Assembly (NCBI RefSeq): GCF_000801105.2
Contig: NC_079516.1
Span: forward strand, 10,540,001 to 10,604,000
Reading direction: 5' to 3'
Origin: Raphanus sativus
Lineage: Eukaryota; Streptophyta; Magnoliopsida; Brassicales; Brassicaceae
Length of the DNA stretch: 64,000 nucleotides
Shown here: in pieces, positions 53,901 through 64,000 of the stretch
How the letters are laid out: the number at the start of each line of letters is the position of its first letter
Numbering within the stretch: position 1 is the stretch's first letter
Notes under the pieces: generated by a model
Seen by the model: only the letters and a program-made list of their open reading frames with translations
What the model was told of the DNA's origin: nothing
The model's database searches: none
Made by a program: the position numbers and the translations under genes

Positions 53901-54703
53901 GTTTACGGTTTGACCCCAATACTTCTATTTGTTGCAGAAATGTCCTCGAATTTGTCCCATAATTATTGATTTTGCATAGACACTAAATCTAAAATCTACT
54001 TTTAAATATATAAACTATCATGTAATGTATACACACTAAATTTACTTTTAAATATATAAACTATCATGTAATATATAACTACCAATTAATAAAATAAATA
54101 TATGAAAACAAAGCATGAAAATTTAATTAAAAACATATAATTTCATCTATTTAATTACTATTTGATTTTTTTAAAAAATTGTAACTATAATTTGTTTTTT
54201 AAAATGTAATATTTGTTTACGAATAAAGTACAAATTTAATGTGTGAAAAGACTATGACATAAGTGTACTTTACTCGGGATGGGTACGGGTTGGTAGATTT
54301 TGGATTACGGGTATCCGTCAACCGGAAAAGTATTTAAAAGTAAATAAAAGAAAGAAAATTAAACACTTTTTAAAATATGGTAATTAAAAAAATTTAAAAA
54401 TTATTATAAAAATTATTTTATATTTTTATAATAATTATTAGAAAATTATAACCCGCGGATAACCGAAAAATTAAATGAGGTGGTGCTGGTACAAATTATT
54501 TGTTTACGGATTGTGCGGGTCGCTTTTTTGACCAAAACAAAATTGAAATTCGCGGGTTGTGGGTTCGTCCAGATCAATTTTTAAATTACTATTATTTAAT
54601 AAAATATATTTTGTTAAGATTTATACACAAATATGATTATAAAGAAAAAAAATATAATCACAAAAAACAGAAATATGAAAATTAAATTAAAACCAAAAAA
54701 TAT
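53901..54703. other. AT-rich sequence, probably Helitron interior
   Basis: Two copies of AAATATATAAACTATCATGTAAT (54003 and 54052) and CGGGTATCCGTCAACCGG-type low-complexity text. Probably internal to the Helitron ending at 54735, whose 5' end I could not locate. Confidence 0.4.
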
Positions 54704-54735
54704 ACCCGCCCTTTAAAGGGCGGGTCAGAATCTAG
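54704..54735 (+). mobile_element. Helitron 3' terminus
   Basis: Perfect hairpin ACCCGCCCTTTAAAGGGCGGGT (54704-54725), then CAGAAT and terminal CTAG followed by T. Nearly the same hairpin as at 10238-10259, so both belong to one subfamily. Confidence 0.78.
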
Positions 54736-54949
54736 TTATATATTAAAATAGAAGTTATGACTTATTTGATGTGTGATTTTTTAGTTTGGACCCTTAAAAC
54801 ATTATAACTTTAAATATGTGTATTATTTATTCAACTATATATTTTATTTCAATCTAACAGTAAACACTTTAATTAACTAAAACAAGTAACTTCCCAATAT
54901 TTTAGGGATTTTGTAAATAATCTTTAAACTATTTTGATATATGTTCATT

Positions 54950-54987
<38 letters not shown>

Positions 54988-55824
54988 TTTTTTAAATATG
55001 TTTAAAAGAATTTTAACAAGAACTTAATTTTCAAAAATTATATGTAAACATTTTCACTAATTTCGTGATTAGTTTTGAAATATTTTATACACTAATATAT
55101 TCAGTTATATTTTATAAAATGAAACTAAATATTCTATCCTATTTTTATCAATTATATAATAATGATCAATCATATTAAAAGAAAATTATTATGTTGATCT
55201 AAATATTTTAACAATATATTAATTTTTAAACATTTATGTGAATATTTTCACTGATTTCGTAATTATCAATGAAATATTTATTATGCATTAATAAACAGTT
55301 ATTATTTATAATTTTTTTTTAAATTGTATCATACTTTTATCTATTTTATAATCATAACTAATAATATTAAAATAAAATTTATTATATTAAACTACATATG
55401 ATAAAATTATATTAAATTGATAGATTATAAATTTTATTTTCATACATAAAAATAGTTATGTTAAAAATATAATATGATGACAGAATACAATACATATATA
55501 AAAATTTACATATCTTATATTTGTGTATATACAATAATATATTATGTAAAATGAATAAACGCAAAATATTACTAAAATAAAATTCAGTTTTAAAGGACGG
55601 GTAAAAATTTAATATAAATTAAATACAAAATATTTTCCATGCACATATTAATTTATCTAATAATTAAATACAAATACAATAAAATGATATATAATAAGAA
55701 GAAACAAATACATGTGATGGTTTTAATTAAGCATATGATTAAAATAAAATATATATAACACTAATAATCTAATATATATATATATTAAAAATAACACCGC
55801 GCGGTTGCACGGGTTAAGATCTAG
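54731..55824 (+). mobile_element. Non-autonomous Helitron abutting the previous one
   Basis: Starts TCTAGTTATATATTAAAATA with GAAGTTATGACTTATTTGATG, the family 5' end, and ends with hairpin CCGCGCGG, then TTGCACGGG, TTAAGAT and CTAG at 55824 followed by T. About 1.09 kb, no coding. Its 5' end directly overlaps the CTAG of the preceding Helitron. Confidence 0.7.
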
Positions 55825-56072
55825 TATTAATTAAAATACTAAAATCTAATGTGTAGTTTTTTTGTCTTATTTGTTTAGAATAATAATGATTAATTTTTTT
55901 AGTTACTTTTGGTCGTAATCAAATGGTTTTAATAAAAGTAATTGTTTTTTTTAATTTGTGTGTTTATCCTAAAACATCTTACAAAAAGAAATGAAGGGAG
56001 TATAAGAAGTTGCAAGTTTTATAGTCATATATCAATCCAAAAGAAGTTTTTAGCATTTTATTTCACAAGTAA

Positions 56073-56320
56073 GAGCATCTTCAATATCTCTCTATTTAAC
56101 ATTATAAAATATAATTTAAACTAAAAAGATTCAACTCAACTCTATTTTTACTTTGTAATAGAGTGAAGTATTGGTTTACTCTATTTATAGAGTAATTCAT
56201 TTTTTTATTTATCACTTTATTTTTCACTCTAAAATATAGTATTATTGGAATAGAAATCAACTCTATTATATAGTTACTCTATTTTAGAATAAAAAATAGA
56301 ATGAACCATTGGAGATGGTC
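56073..56320. mobile_element. MITE with TAA target duplication (Tourist/Harbinger-like)
   Basis: 248 bp. The left end GAGCATCTTCAATATCTCTC and the reverse complement of the right end GACCATCTCCAATGGTTCAT match at most positions. TAA flanks at 56070-56072 and 56321-56323. The interior repeats ACTCTATTTT/AAAATAGAGT motifs, so the element could fold into a long hairpin. Similar GAGCATCTCCAATGG ends are widespread in Brassicaceae. Confidence 0.8.
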
Positions 56321-56323
56321 TAA

Positions 56324-57675
56324 CTTTCTCATCTATGTAAAATGACAAATCTGGGCACAGACTAGGGAAATCTTAATTTAAGCCCCAAAATTTCTGGAGA
56401 TTTGTTTACATATGCATAAACCTCCAAATTCTGAAAAAATATTAATTAAAATTCTTAAAAATGTTTCAAGTCTTGTAACTGCATAATATGGTGACAAGAT
56501 TGAACCCATTACAAATTTACAAAGAATTATCTTCCAAACATGCGATATTTTTCATAGAAGGAAACATGAAGTTTTGCTGATTTATATATATGATCATATC
56601 TATCCAAATATATTATTTATTTTATTGGTAGTACGACCAGAATATCTACATATAGATGAAAAGTATATTAATATACTTAGATTATTGAAAAAATGATTGG
56701 ATTAGATACAAGATGCATAAATAGTTAATTCATTAAACCCCTGACTGAGAAGAGACATTAATATTCAAAAATAAGATGCAAATGTAATGCATCAAAATAA
56801 ATATTTTATCGTAGATAACAGAATCAACTAAAAGATGCTCCCCAGTTTAAACTTGTAGTTAATCAATTTTTATCTTCTTTTGTTTTGATTTATGTTTTGT
56901 GCTCTTGCTGTCGAGTACATATATACACGTAAGCCTTTGAAATTGATGTTTACCGTGTTACATCTGACATAATTTATATAACCTATTTGGGATGGCAATC
57001 CGGATTAATATATATCAACTTCATGGTATGCTTGTTAGCTGAGTGATGGTGCCATAACTTGTAATAGGAAAGAACAAATTTGTACGGATTTATCCAACAT
57101 CACTTCATATTATATGCTTGAGAATACTTTTAGAATTTGTGGCATAATAGAATGTTCTTATCATGGACTATATCCTTTGTAGTAAACAAGCTTGTATTAC
57201 TTATATGAAGAATTTTAAATATTACAAAAGGACAAAAAACTTTGAAATTAGACTCATGAATATGAATTAAACATTTGATACAGTATTAATAAATTCATAT
57301 GTATATATATTATGCATATGTAAATCTGTGATACTTCAAATATATTATTTGTACCCCAATCTAAAAATAAATCAATATCCGTTCCCTATTTTAGTATTAA
57401 AATAATTTTAAAATAATTGGTGTTTGACTAACTTAGAAGGCAGCGATTTTTTTTTCTATTTTATAAAATATCATAAATGGATTCAAAATAAATTAAAGAG
57501 AAAGCTTATTTTTAATGAATTACGGCAATAAATTTTCTGTCTTATTACATTATGTTAAGTATTTTATATAAAAATTGAATGAGAAATAATTTACCATGTT
57601 ATGACTTTATTTATGGTTCATGCATTAGCCATGTTTTTTTGACATTTATATTGTCCATTCTTACCCAAATTTTAC

Positions 57676-57712
<37 letters not shown>

Positions 57713-58724
57713 GTAAAAAAATCTTTGAATTCTTACCCAATAATCACATCTTATTAATTTTTTTGAATCACAGAAATATATAAAACTAAGAAAATGAAAA
57801 GAAAAGAAAAATTCATTCGCTTTAATCCAAAGGATAAAGCAATTTCATGATAAGCAACACATTTCGTCTTGCAAGCAAAATGATAGAGCTGGTAACACCC
57901 TTGGTGGCAAAGACCAAATGAAGTACGGATAAAGAGGACAATGTTGGTGGACTCGTAATGTAAAACATTCTTTGTGGCCTACAAAACATCCAGCCCAAAC
58001 ACTTTTTCACAATATTATTTTTATGTCATCCTAAGCATATATTCCAAACATGAATTGAAATATTTCCGCGTGTTCACAAAATATCCCAAAACCCATCCTA
58101 TCACATATGCTACGAAAAGAATACATTTTTCAAAAAACCGACCAACAAACATTACACTAACCACTAACACAATTTCCAACATAACTATTCACTTAGTAAT
58201 AATACACAACACATTATATGTACGAGCATTCTCCCATTCCAACAAATGATGTTTAATTTCGTCAGTTTATTTTAATTTTTAAAATATTATTATTATTATT
58301 ATTATTATCTCGGAGTGATAGGTTATGCCTTCTCCATTTATTATTTCATGATGATAGGTGTTGATTTTCCTGATTGATCGTTATGTTAGGTTATGATTTC
58401 AAGATCAGATGATCACGTGGTAAGTTTTTCTTTCGTGAATTATTAAATAATCAATTTTGTACATTATATCTCCTCATATCATATGGAAGGTTTTGCCTCC
58501 GTAAATTATTAACGATTAATATGGTAAAATATATCCCCTCAGATTATATAGTAGGCTTTGGCCTTCAATATCATTTATATTTGTCTTTTAGTTTCTGCAT
58601 TTAAAACATACATTTATTTTTTTGCATTTAAACTTCTACCTGCTAATTTCTGCTTTTAATTTTCTATGTTTAAATTATGTATTTATTATTTTAAATATTA
58701 TTTTTTTTATAAATACAGTTATTG
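56324..58724. other. AT-rich spacer and probable LTR sequence before a copia gag
   Basis: No gene recognised to about 57800. On the minus strand 58010-57822 is open for 62 codons, and an alternative frame reads LCHQGCYQLYHFACKTKCVA, with two short hydrophobic segments further upstream; I cannot assign it. 58285-58308 is an (ATT)8 microsatellite. 58320-58720 contains repeated phrases (TATCTCCTCATATCATATGG, TATCCCCTCAGATTATATAG) and probably is LTR and leader of the copia remnant that follows. Confidence 0.4.
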
Positions 58725-59615
58725 TGTCAAATTTGATAAATCTCGAAATAGTTGTCCTTAATATTGTTGGGAATAATTATATAACATCGGCAGTAGGTGC
58801 AAAATGAAGATAAAAGAAAACATACTTTTAGTAATCATCGCTAAATAGAAAATTGTGTCGAATGAGAAAAAATACAAATTTCATAATATTTCTACATCTT
58901 CATATTCATGATGGTTTAAGAGATGAATATATTACGAAAAGATCATGCAGATTTTTGGTTCAAGGACTACAAAGTATATAATTCCACGATGTTCAGATCT
59001 ACATAAAAGATTATGTTATGTGGAAAGAAAATAAGTAATTATGACATGATAGAGATTACTCTCTCCATGTTCCTTCATAGAAATGTAATTTGGCAATAAC
59101 AATATCATGCGAATGGATATACATCATACTTAGAGTTGATGAAAGTCTTCTTTGTTATGGAGTAGAATAATCAACTCGTGATGTTAAACCATCATGTACA
59201 TCCTAGTAAATCTGCTCAATTCCCTGGAATAAAAGTTGCATCATCAAACAATAATAATTGGCAAGGAAGAGAACATGGACATGGTATAACCACTGTTATG
59301 GTAACTAAAGAACTAATATTATGGCTTCTAAAAACTTTTTTTAATGAAAGAACTAATAAGAACTTCCAAAAAACGAAAATGATGGGGATGTAAGAAACAA
59401 AACTGAATTTTTTTCTACAACATGAAAGAGTATTGGGTACATGTTGTTTGTACACCAAAACATTTAGCCAATCTATATTGAGAATCACAAAATGGAAAAG
59501 AAAAATAAGTGAAAGAAACTTCATATCGAATGAAGCCGGCCATGTTTTTATAGTTTTAATGATGATACTCATCTCGAAGTTTCAGATTTTCTAGTTGATC
59601 CAGACACTATCAATG
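58725..59615 (+). pseudogene. Copia gag remnant with zinc-knuckle region
   Basis: Read across frames: NLINLEIVVLNIVGNNYIT (gag N-terminus), YITKEDHADFWF-like text, MFRSTKRLCYVERK-like text, QLVMLNHHVHPSKSAQFPG, WQGREHGHG (the Gly/Arg-rich part before the zinc knuckle), TPKHLANLY, and VSDFLVDPDTINEQ near 59587. This order is that of copia gag in plants. Stops, frameshifts and internal deletions are frequent, so it is inactive and old. No pol follows. Confidence 0.7.
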
Positions 59616-60353
59616 AACAATGAGATCAATCTGATGTAATAGTTATTTTCTTGGAGAAGATAACGCTTCATGTTTTATGCTATATATTTTGTTGTAAAAT
59701 ACATGTGATGTTTAATGTTTATATTAATGCATATTTATAACTATTTTAAATTCAAAAAGTACCTTAGAGACTCAGAGATATATGTTTGGAAAATAGTGCT
59801 TCAAACATGATAATTAAATATAAGAAATATTTCTCCAGATTTAAAGTAAAATATTATGCTAAAAGCGTAAATACAATATCTAGTAATGGAAACTATTATA
59901 AACTTTGGAAGAGTCAGATTTTGAAGGCCAATAAGAATCAAGTTTAAAATAAATGATGCTTAATATTTCCTAGAGTCCCATAAAAATTTATTGAGTTTTA
60001 AGGAAATCTGGAGAAATAAATATCATATTGAGAATATAATTAGAAGTGGCATTGAATATCTTTGGAGGAACTCTCCTTTTACCTCATTTTCTATACAATT
60101 ATTCATGTTACCTTCATTAGAGAGACATTTTCACAAATACATAAAGTACGAGGTTTCATCAAAGAAGTAAAACACTATTATACTCTTAATTACTTCATAG
60201 ATATATAAATATAAACTCAAATGAATTGACAGGGGCATGCACAAGAATTCGAAACCGCATCCCTAAAATCTAAACACTAAGTCTAGAATAGCTAACCATA
60301 TGGATATAAGTGTCTATTTACTTCTTTAAAACTAAGGGTGAATGTGGTTAAAG
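59616..60353. other. AT-rich sequence, nothing recognised
   Basis: May be decayed retroelement interior following the gag remnant; no motif identified. Confidence 0.4.
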
Positions 60354-60800
60354 TAAAAATGAAAAAATAGTATTAAGAATTGGTAATTTAAGAAATTTAT
60401 TATATTTTTACTTTACTTCAGAGAGAAAACATATATTAGAAGAGTTGAAAATGTTATCCTCTGTATTTATTGTACAAATAAGCATGACTAAGTCATATGC
60501 CATAGTAAACGTTGAAAATGGTATTAACAATGTGGTAATTTAAGCAATTTTTTATATCTTTGCATTACCCCAGAGAAAAAAACATATATTGGAATTGGAA
60601 GAGTTAAAAATGTTATTCTTTGGATTTGTTGTACAAAATAAACATGACTGAGTCATATGTTATAGTAAACATGAAAAATGTATTAAGAATGCGGTAATTT
60701 AAGAAATTTCTTATTGAAAAAGTTAAAATGTTATTCTCTGAATTTATTGTACAAAATTAGCATGACTGAGTCATATGCCATAGTAAACATGAAGTTTACT
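60354..60800. repeat. Diverged tandem repeat, about 3 units
   Basis: The phrase AGTTxAAAATGTTATxCTxTG, then TTGTACAAA, ATGACTxAGTCATATG, ATAGTAAAC and GGTAATTTAAG occurs three times (starting near 60441, 60601 and 60720), with a partial unit before. Spacing is 160 then about 120 bases, the last unit having lost the middle part. ATGACTGAGTCAT is a short palindrome within the unit. Confidence 0.75.
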
Positions 60801-62870
60801 AGTACATTTAAATTCTAGCATGAAAGGTTAGAATATCATGGTTTAGTCAAGATGAAGAAAATAGTGCAAAATTCAAATGTTCATCCATTGAAAATGAAAT
60901 TTTTTTACAAACGAGCAAAGTTACATATAATGCATGTTCTCAATGAAAATTTATAACTTATCCATCACTAGTTAAATTTGAGAATAAATCACCAATTTTT
61001 TAAAAAGAATCATGGTGATATACAGTAAAAATTCTATAAATTAATATTTGATCTTTGAATGAAATCAGTTCCACTTGTGTGTTGATCAATAACCAATTGA
61101 AGACTATTATGATCTAAAATATGAAGATAATAAGAATTATCAAAGTTATCATAGGTTTGATGAAGAAAATCAGTCGAAGGCTGAGCGACTGGTCAAATAA
61201 TAGACAGAGCGACGAGGTTGAATCTTGAGACATCGAAGCTCAAATAGAAGAAACGAAAAAGACGAAGCAATGAGTCAACGTTTTAATCAACAAGAAACAC
61301 TACCCAGATCCGTCAAGCGAATAATCTGAGTAAGAAACTAATGAAAATAGTGAAATCAGCTTGATATATCATTATAAGTTTAATATGTAATGTGTTAATT
61401 TATATCATTATTGTTTTACGAAATATTTTGTGTTCATATAAGATTTTATCTGTGCTTTTAATATTCTATAGTCAAGGTAAGATTTTATATAAATATAACT
61501 AGATAGTAATAATATTCAAAACAGAATAAATCATTTATGTGTTGTATTTCGCAATTGTTTTAATTTATTTTTAACATATTAGAATTGAAACAAAATAATA
61601 CATTTTTAATATATATGTCTTTCTTGGTTTCAATAAAATTTTAATTTTTTCGAAACAATCTTATATTTGATTATGTACGATTGATAAATAACCTGCAAAA
61701 ATTGATTTTCGTAAAAATATCAGTTGTAATCCGTTCTACTATACTATAAAAATAATAAAATATTTGTTACTTTCAACTAACAAATATTTATAAATAATAT
61801 TTACTTTAGTATCAAAAATTTATAAAGTTTCATTTTATAAATTATAGATATCACTGATTTAGTATTTACTTTCATAATATTTTTCATAAGTTGAAGTTAT
61901 TTGACAAATGACACTAACACTCAGTACACAAGTTAAATAAAACTATTTCCATGAATCCTTTTGTAATGTTTGACGATTTTATTCAGCCTTAGCTATATGA
62001 CACATTATATTTTTCCATTTTGCTAATATAATACCAAATTTTCTTAAAACATAATATAAAAATCTATGTCATATTCAATCTTCAAATAAGGATGGTCACT
62101 TTATAAGTGTACTAAATTCTCAAATTCGAATAGGAGTTTCAAGATGTTTTCTAGCTTTGCATATGGGATGAGAGCATAAGGGATTAAATATCTATAACTC
62201 CTCAACAAATATCGGTAAGCAAATTAAACATAAAGTCAAACATTCCAGTATCACATTTACACCTCAACTTCTCTCTTCTCCAGATTATTGTCGGCGTCAA
62301 CATCTACACATTACCAAAACCATCTCAAATCCCATTTAGTATTATGAAGCAACAAAGTCACGGGTTGGTTATAGAACACTAGAAAGAAGTAATAATGGTA
62401 GGTGTAAAAAAGCAGTCTGAATGAATATAAACATATTTAATGATTTAATTATGCGTTAATAACAAGAGAGAGAAGTCAACGCATAGCCGAAGTTGTAGAT
62501 GAAAGAAGTCAAACATGGTAAAAAATCTTTCAGTAATCGGCAAATTGGAACACAAAGAAGACCTGGTCACACACACGTCCGCGTTACGTAAATGAGAAAT
62601 TAACCTGGTCTAGGCCCGCGTCAAAGCCGACCCAAAAAGCAGCCACGCCTTTGACATTGGACCGCATCGCACCAAAAAAAAAATGAAAAAGGAGAAAAAA
62701 TCATAAATGTGTGAAAAATAATGAAAATGGTTGTCATGTTCATTGAATCATTCAATACGCTTCTTCCTCACCTCATTCTTGGTTGTCAAAATTCCCTCAA
62801 GAACCTTCTGACTTCTCAATAAGCTCCGCCGCGTGAAATCTTCTTTAAACTCCGGTAAAGCAACGCCGCG
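60801..62870. other. Spacer upstream of the formin gene
   Basis: Mostly AT-rich. 61022-61047 (TACAGTAAAAATTCTATAAA) matches one Emigrant end, with no partner found. 61160-61330 is of balanced composition (GAAGGCTGAGCGACTGG, CACTACCCAGATCCGTCAAG) but has stops in all frames I tried. From about 62520 the composition becomes promoter- and leader-like (GGCCCGCGTCAAAGCCGACCC near 62613). Confidence 0.4.
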
Positions 62871-64000
62871 ATGTCTTTCCTGTTCCGTAAGAACGGGAGT
62901 AGTTCACGGAGGCGAATCAAAGAGAAACTTCGAGGTCGGATTTCAGATCGCGGGAAGAGAGGAGGAGGCGAAGGAGAAGAAGAGAGAGTCAGAAACGATT
63001 CGTTACCTCCGCCGCCATCTCCTTGGGGGTTTCTGTTCCCAGAGGATTTCGTGAGAATCGATGGTAATCTGAAGGCTGTTATTGTAGATGAAGAAGGATT
63101 AGATGTGATTTACTGGAAAAGGCTTATCGAGCTTGACAGTAGCGGCTCGAAAAACCCTAAACCTAGGAGAGGAGGAGTTAAATCGGATGGTGGATTCAGA
63201 AGAAGTGGATCAGATGAAGAAGAAGAAGAAGAAGAAGGATTCTACAGAGGATCGGTGGGTAGTAATCAGAAGGATGATGAATCGGCGTTTTCGTTTCATG
63301 TGAAGAACGATCAGAGTAAGAGAAACGATAGTGTTGAAGGAGGGAGATACTACTCTTCTTCTTCCTCTTCTTCAACCTCTGCTGCTTCGTCTTCACGCCC
63401 TTCTTCTACAGGCGGGGTTGGTGGAAAACAATCCCAATCCAAATTTCAAGCTCCTGGCAACGCCTCATTTCCCCTTTCTTCATCGCATATACCGGCGAAC
63501 CAAATCATTGGCGGTGGTGGTGGTAGTGGTCGTTATCCGCCACTTCCTCTTCCTCCAGGTCAATTCGGGGTGTCTTCTTCGACTATGCCACCGCCTCACG
63601 GCTCATTTCCCTCTTCTCCGTCCCAGATTCCGCCTATGCAAACCGGTGGTGGTGGTGGTGGTAGTGGTGGTAGTGGTGGTAGTGGTGGTAGTGGTGGTAG
63701 TGGTGGTGGTGGTAGTGGTGGTAGTGGTGGTAGTGGTAGTGGTAGTGGTGGTGGTGGTAGTGGTAGTGGTCTTTCGCCGCCACTTCCGCTTCCTCCGGGT
63801 CAATTCTCTGCAGCAATTGGGTCTTCCTCTACATCGCCGTTGCGTCTTACAGTCAACCAAGCTATACCAAATGTTCCACCTAACCAAACGTCCACACCGC
63901 CTCCACCATTAGCTGGGGCGCCACCACCGCCTCCACCGCCATCTGCTGGGGCACCACCTCCGCCTCCACCACCTAAGAAAGCACCTGCTCCACCACCACC
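62871..64000 (+). CDS. Formin-like protein, 5' part (runs off the window)
   Basis: Open from the ATG at 62871 to the window end (376 codons, no stop, no intron needed). It starts [20 protein letters not shown], a basic N-terminus with no signal peptide, followed by a conserved block ([36 protein letters not shown]), an acidic run ([11 protein letters not shown]), Ser-rich and Pro-rich linkers, a Gly/Ser tract (259-300), and from about residue 340 the start of an FH1-type poly-proline region ([15 protein letters not shown]). FH1 binds profilin-actin and would be followed by the actin-nucleating FH2 domain beyond the edge. It resembles Arabidopsis AtFH7 (which I recall as At1g59910), consistent with RH22 nearby. 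The start is chosen because the conserved N-terminus begins there. Formin identity is inferred without seeing FH2. Confidence 0.78.
   Translation, partial: MSFLFRKNGSSSRRRIKEKLRGRISDRGKRGGGEGEEERVRNDSLPPPPSPWGFLFPEDFVRIDGNLKAVIVDEEGLDVIYWKRLIELDSSGSKNPKPRRGGVKSDGGFRRSGSDEEEEEEEGFYRGSVGSNQKDDESAFSFHVKNDQSKRNDSVEGGRYYSSSSSSSTSAASSSRPSSTGGVGGKQSQSKFQAPGNASFPLSSSHIPANQIIGGGGGSGRYPPLPLPPGQFGVSSSTMPPPHGSFPSSPSQIPPMQTGGGGGGSGGSGGSGGSGGSGGGGSGGSGGSGSGSGGGGSGSGLSPPLPLPPGQFSAAIGSSSTSPLRLTVNQAIPNVPPNQTSTPPPPLAGAPPPPPPPSAGAPPPPPPPKKAPAPPP
63645..63770 (+). repeat. In-frame GGT/AGT minisatellite in the formin gene
   Basis: 126 bases composed only of GGT and AGT codons, mostly in the 9-base unit GGTAGTGGT, encoding a 42-residue Gly/Ser linker. 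A shorter relative (GGCGGTGGTGGTGGTAGTGG) lies at 63510. Such repeats change length readily by slippage. Confidence 0.95.

Noticed and set aside
57822..58010. A 62-codon minus-strand frame
   Set aside because: Competing frames look equally protein-like, stops occur nearby and no family was recognised, so it is only mentioned within the spacer entry.
63331..63912. A 193-codon frame rich in valine and its His/Thr-rich opposite-strand partners
   Set aside because: They are out-of-frame readings of the GGT/AGT repeat. The frame from 62871 has a conserved N-terminus and poly-proline region and stays open to the edge.

Overview
The window is nuclear DNA from a flowering plant, almost certainly a Brassicaceae species. 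It is AT-rich, with GT-AG introns, plant-type U3 snoRNA genes driven by USE plus TATA promoters, Helitrons, Emigrant-like MITEs, tRNA-derived SINEs and decayed copia and LINE pieces. The recognisable genes match Arabidopsis families closely: a PADRE (DUF4228) protein, a chloroplast RNP remnant, RH22, TAF11, CYP78A5/KLU and a formin. By memory of Arabidopsis locus order, the PADRE gene, the cpRNP remnant, RH22 and the formin resemble the neighbourhood At1g60010-At1g59910. CYP78A5, SurE and TAF11 belong elsewhere in that genome, so the window looks like a rearranged or composite block. No prokaryotic feature, CRISPR array or intact virus is present.

Layout. 0-1 kb: 5' end of a decayed copia element on the minus strand. 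2.1-2.6 kb: a terminal-inverted-repeat element packed with telomere-like repeats. 4.4-5.2 kb: three-exon PADRE gene. 7.1-8.1 kb: an Emigrant-like MITE and a cpRNP pseudogene. 9.0-9.6 kb and 12.9-13.5 kb: two U3 snoRNA genes (minus strand) plus a truncated U3 copy, with a fragment of RH22 exon 1 beside the first. 11.9-12.4 kb: intact TAF11 reading frame under an snRNA-like promoter signature. 14.4-15.4 kb: a protein with two NAC-like modules. 15.6-17.3 kb: Helitron. 18.6-21.1 kb: eight-exon RH22 DEAD-box helicase. 22-30.6 kb: transposon-rich desert (gag remnant, Helitrons, SINE, LINE 3' end). 30.7-31.5 kb: SurE pseudogene cut off at the edge of the main feature.

31.5-50.1 kb: a tandem array of four full-length, nearly identical CYP78A5 (KLUH) genes, all on the minus strand, with repeat units of about 5.5, 5.5, 3.6 and 3.9 kb. 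All four keep the two-exon structure and the P450 catalytic motifs. Copies 2 and 3 encode the same protein. Copies 1 and 4 are closer to each other in coding sequence. This array is the most remarkable part of the window.

50.8-64 kb: a second SINE, a MATH/coiled-coil gene interrupted by one in-frame stop, a GC-rich fragment of unknown origin, Helitrons, a MITE, a decayed copia gag, a diverged tandem repeat, and the 5' part of a formin gene running off the right edge with a Gly/Ser tract and the start of its poly-proline FH1 region.

Functionally the genes are mostly unrelated. The links that can be argued are chloroplast RNA metabolism (RH22 and the dead cpRNP), a repeated association of U3 genes with the 5' end of RH22, and dosage of a growth-controlling P450.
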